Below are positions 10,817 to 12,740 of a stretch of DNA of 12,740 nt, in pieces (positions within the stretch are counted from its first letter, which is position 1; every line of letters starts with the position of its first letter). The notes under the pieces are model-generated. The model saw only the letters and a program-made list of their open reading frames with translations, did no database searches and was not told where the DNA came from. Position numbers and translations under genes: made by a program. Location of the stretch: assembly GCA_000697455.1 (NCBI GenBank), contig JNET01029031.1, positions 1-12,740 on the forward strand, given 5' to 3'. The DNA comes from Basidiobolus heterosporus B8920 (lineage: Eukaryota; Basidiobolomycota; Basidiobolomycetes; Basidiobolales; Basidiobolaceae).

Positions 10817-10836
10817 AAATTCACATAATTTAGCAC
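10817..10836 (+). repeat. Left arm of a perfect 20-bp inverted repeat
   Basis: The 20 bases AAATTCACATAATTTAGCAC are matched exactly on the opposite strand by 11567-11586. The arms bound 770 bp that include the right part of copy A and the left part of copy B. The sequence holds the recurrent core TTTAGCAC. Confidence 0.8.
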
Positions 10837-10928
10837 CTATTTATTCCTACCTGATCTATGTAAAACCTAAGTGTGAATTTTGGATGAGAGGATACTGATA
10901 AGCTCAATAAAGGTAAGATCTCTTGAAA

Positions 10929-10949
10929 TTAAGTTAGTTTAGCACCTAA
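10929..10949 (+). repeat. 21-bp direct repeat, first copy
   Basis: Positions 10929-10949 are identical to 11219-11239. The shared core is GTTAGTTTAGCACC. The copies are 290 bp apart, and perfect identity stands out against the heavily diverged surroundings. Confidence 0.8.
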
Positions 10950-11218
10950 TTATTCATATAATTGTGTATAAAATCAATATTTTGTACTTACATGGTACTT
11001 GGAGAAGCTAAAATGTGTAACATTATTGCAGATTAATTGCAAGATTATGAAATGTTGGATTTATGAAAAATCTTAAATATGTCCAAATGAACTGAAACTC
11101 TTACAGTATGCACCTAGAACCCTCTAAAATAGTACTTTGGTGTGATCCAGCCATAAAATCATGAGGGCACTGGGTGATTATTAATTATAAGTTGAGCTGC
11201 TGGTTTTCTGTGCTGAAG

Positions 11219-11239
11219 TTAAGTTAGTTTAGCACCTAA
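11219..11239 (+). repeat. 21-bp direct repeat, second copy
   Basis: This is identical to 10929-10949. It lies in the gap between copies A and B, just before copy B begins. It may mark a repeat boundary. Confidence 0.8.
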
Positions 11240-11249
11240 GTATTGTTGC

Positions 11250-11790
11250 AGGCTTCTGGGAGCTATTGGAAGTGATTTGAGAATTAGAAGAATATGTGGT
11301 TTTCACTTATAGATTTATTGAGTGTAAAGTTGACTTTTATACTTTTATCAAGAATTAAGCAAAGCAATGTCTATGATGTGCTAAGAAAGGTCCCAGGAAC
11401 ATGTGTGCAGAGTTTGGGGTCATTTGGACATGTATGAGAAAGTCAAGTATTCTGGGTACTTCTAAGTTAGTGAGAAATATTCCAAGTAAAACCCAAGCAT
11501 AAATCCTGGGTGAGAGGAAATTGCCAAGTAAATACAATAAGGGTGAGATCAAGTACAAATAATTAAGTGCTAAATTATGTGAATTTCAACAAGTATACCT
11601 ATAATTAGATACATAAACTATATCTTGTATTTATGAAATACTTGTTAAAGTTGGATTTTGTAACAGCAATTTGGAGTATTTACATGATTAGGAAATGTTC
11701 TATTTAGGAGAAATCCTAAACATGTTCAAAGCAGCTAAAGCTTCTACAGTATGCTCCTTGAGCATTTTAGAATAGTATGTAGTGGTTTCT
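11250..11790 (+). repeat. Copy B of the AT-rich direct repeat
   Basis: This is the second diverged copy, in the same orientation as copy A and about 100 bp from its end. It lacks the internal duplication of copy A. It ends about 150-200 bp before the first recognisable gag-like coding of the copia fossil. That is where a 5' long terminal repeat would sit, but no clear TG..CA ends or primer-binding site were recognised. Confidence 0.6.
11567..11586 (-). repeat. Right arm of the 20-bp inverted repeat
   Basis: This is the exact reverse complement of 10817-10836. It lies inside copy B, where copy A has no inverted counterpart, so the arm is not explained by the A/B direct duplication alone. Confidence 0.8.
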
Positions 11791-11949
11791 TCATTTAGTT
11801 CTATCAAAAGGTACAAATGCCTCTTTTTATTACAATAAAACATTAAGCAAATGTACAACAACCTCTACTTATCATCCACAGTCACTCCCAGTATCAGTAT
11901 TTTCACTTTTAGCACATAATGAGCCCCATAACTGTCCTTTAAAGAATAC

Positions 11950-12740
11950 CAAGCAGCAGTTCTATCTATCAATTACCAGTGTTGTAAAGTTTACTAATGA
12001 AGACTATTGCTTGTAGTAGTATACAATGCAAATGATGCTTAAATAAAGAGAACCTTGGGATGCTGTCTCAGGTGAAGAAGTAATGCCACAGGAGTGCCAT
12101 GAAGATATAGCAAGGTTTAAGAAGAGAGAAAGGCAAGCAGCTCCAATTGTCTGTTTGGGATTAGCTTGAGAGCAATTATTGCATATGCACTATTATGTAG
12201 TGGTATGTTTTGATAAGAAAAGAGATCCAGATAGAGAGCAAGTGCAATACCACAGCTTGTTATCATCAGTAGCTGAAATTTTTACCAGCAGAATATCAAT
12301 ACTGACAGTAGGTATACAAACCTTTCCAGAAAAGTAGAATCAACAGAATAATAGCTTTCAGAAGATGTGCCAATCATCCAAATTTCTTCAGCTAGAAGTC
12401 TGGTCAATGATATAGAGCATTACAGTGTTCTATAGAGAGGTTGAACTTCTATAGATGACCACAGATAATAAACAGGGTTTGACAACCTTTGTGATGACTA
12501 AGAGCAAGTGCTTATAGCCAATACAACTATAATATGATCCTGAACAGTGTACTGTGATATGTAAAGAAGCTTGTTGTCCAGGCTCAAATTAAGAGGGTAC
12601 CTGCCTTCTGACTTCAGAACAAAGATAAAGTTTTGTCAAGAGGCTCTAGAGGAGGGAACAAGTTTTATACTTTAGCTTTGGATTATAGGTCTTCCTTGTT
12701 TCAAAAACTATCCAGAAGTTTCAACCTTAAACCTCAATAA
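11950..12740 (+). mobile_element. Ty1/copia LTR-retrotransposon fossil, gag part, continues past right edge
   Basis: Short stretches resemble the gag polyprotein of Ty1/copia elements (DUF4219 and UBN2-type region), in family order on the plus strand: FTNEDYC near 11995, PWDAVSGEE near 12053, and FKKRERQAAPIV near 12116. The element is clearly broken, with many breaks, and has lost every CpG, so it is old. Pol would lie beyond the right edge if it survives. The upstream direct repeats may be its terminal repeats, but that is unproven. The left limit is approximate. Confidence 0.55.

Larger units (their letters stand above)
10520..11150 (+). repeat. Copy A of a ~550-620 bp AT-rich direct repeat
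   Basis: This block shares many ordered similarities with copy B. GGTCATTTGGACATG is at 10663 here and 11418 there. The segment around GGGTGAG is at 10750 and 11508, and TACAGTATG is at 11102 and 11745. The offset falls from about 755 to about 643 because copy A holds an internal duplication of roughly 115-130 bp: the segment at 10731-10797 recurs at 10862-10920. Divergence is high, so the copies are old. No open frame of note. The repeat family is unknown; it might be a long terminal repeat of the copia-like element downstream, which is inference. Confidence 0.65.
10738..12740. other. 2-kb block entirely lacking CpG
   Basis: Read line by line, there is no CG dinucleotide between the one at 10736-10737 and the right edge, a span of 2,003 bp. 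The two genes have frequent CpG. TG and CA are abundant in the block. This is the expected mark of cytosine methylation followed by deamination at CpG, as described for repeat-induced point mutation-like decay in Pucciniomycotina. The mechanism is inferred. Confidence 0.85.

Noticed and set aside
10582-11558. Two hydrophobic minus-strand open frames (10582-10836 and 11355-11558) that resemble each other, sharing HVQMT
   Set aside because: Their similarity follows from copies A and B of the DNA repeat. The Leu/Phe richness comes from AT-rich sequence, and at least the first begins without an ATG. No known family was recognised.
1-12740. Prokaryotic features: operons, Shine-Dalgarno sites, CRISPR arrays
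   Set aside because: Both genes are spliced with GT..AG introns, and no regularly spaced identical repeats with unique spacers exist.
10254-12740. tRNA or other structured RNA genes
   Set aside because: No cloverleaf boxes or conserved RNA motifs were recognised by eye. A covariance-model search was not possible here.

Overview
The window is eukaryotic and most likely fungal. Coding sequence is broken by many short introns of about 52-109 bp, with GT..AG ends. Intergenic DNA is AT-rich, and one repeat block has no CpG at all. A basidiomycete, perhaps a rust (Pucciniomycotina), fits the short introns and the CpG-targeted decay of repeats, but this is inference and no species is claimed.

Layout. 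(1) Positions 1-7855, minus strand: the N-terminal two thirds of a VPS13-type bridge-like lipid transfer protein. It starts at 7855 and runs off the left edge. I could trace 19 exons and 18 introns. The joined frame is open for about 2,226 residues and covers the chorein N-terminus, the long lipid-channel region, an FFAT-like motif before a splice site, and four repeats of the VAB adaptor-binding domain. (2) Positions 7856-8533: a divergent intergenic region. It holds a helically phased A-tract array and a CRE-like near-palindrome. (3) Positions 8534-10253, plus strand: a complete four-exon class I CPD photolyase of 517 residues. All electron-transfer tryptophans are present, and its motifs look unusually like gammaproteobacterial PhrB. 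(4) Positions 10254 to about 10520: non-coding flank. (5) About 10520 to 12740: degenerate repeats, with two diverged direct copies of a roughly 550-620 bp unit followed by the gag part of an old Ty1/copia retrotransposon that leaves at the right edge. No CpG occurs from 10738 to 12740.

The two host genes are not an obvious functional pair. VPS13 moves lipids at membrane contact sites and the photolyase repairs UV damage. They share only a short divergent upstream region. No cluster, RNA gene, CRISPR array or new multigene system is visible. The points most worth a second look are the FFAT-like motif, the bacterial-looking photolyase, the phased A-tracts, and the CpG-free repeat block with its inverted and direct sub-repeats.
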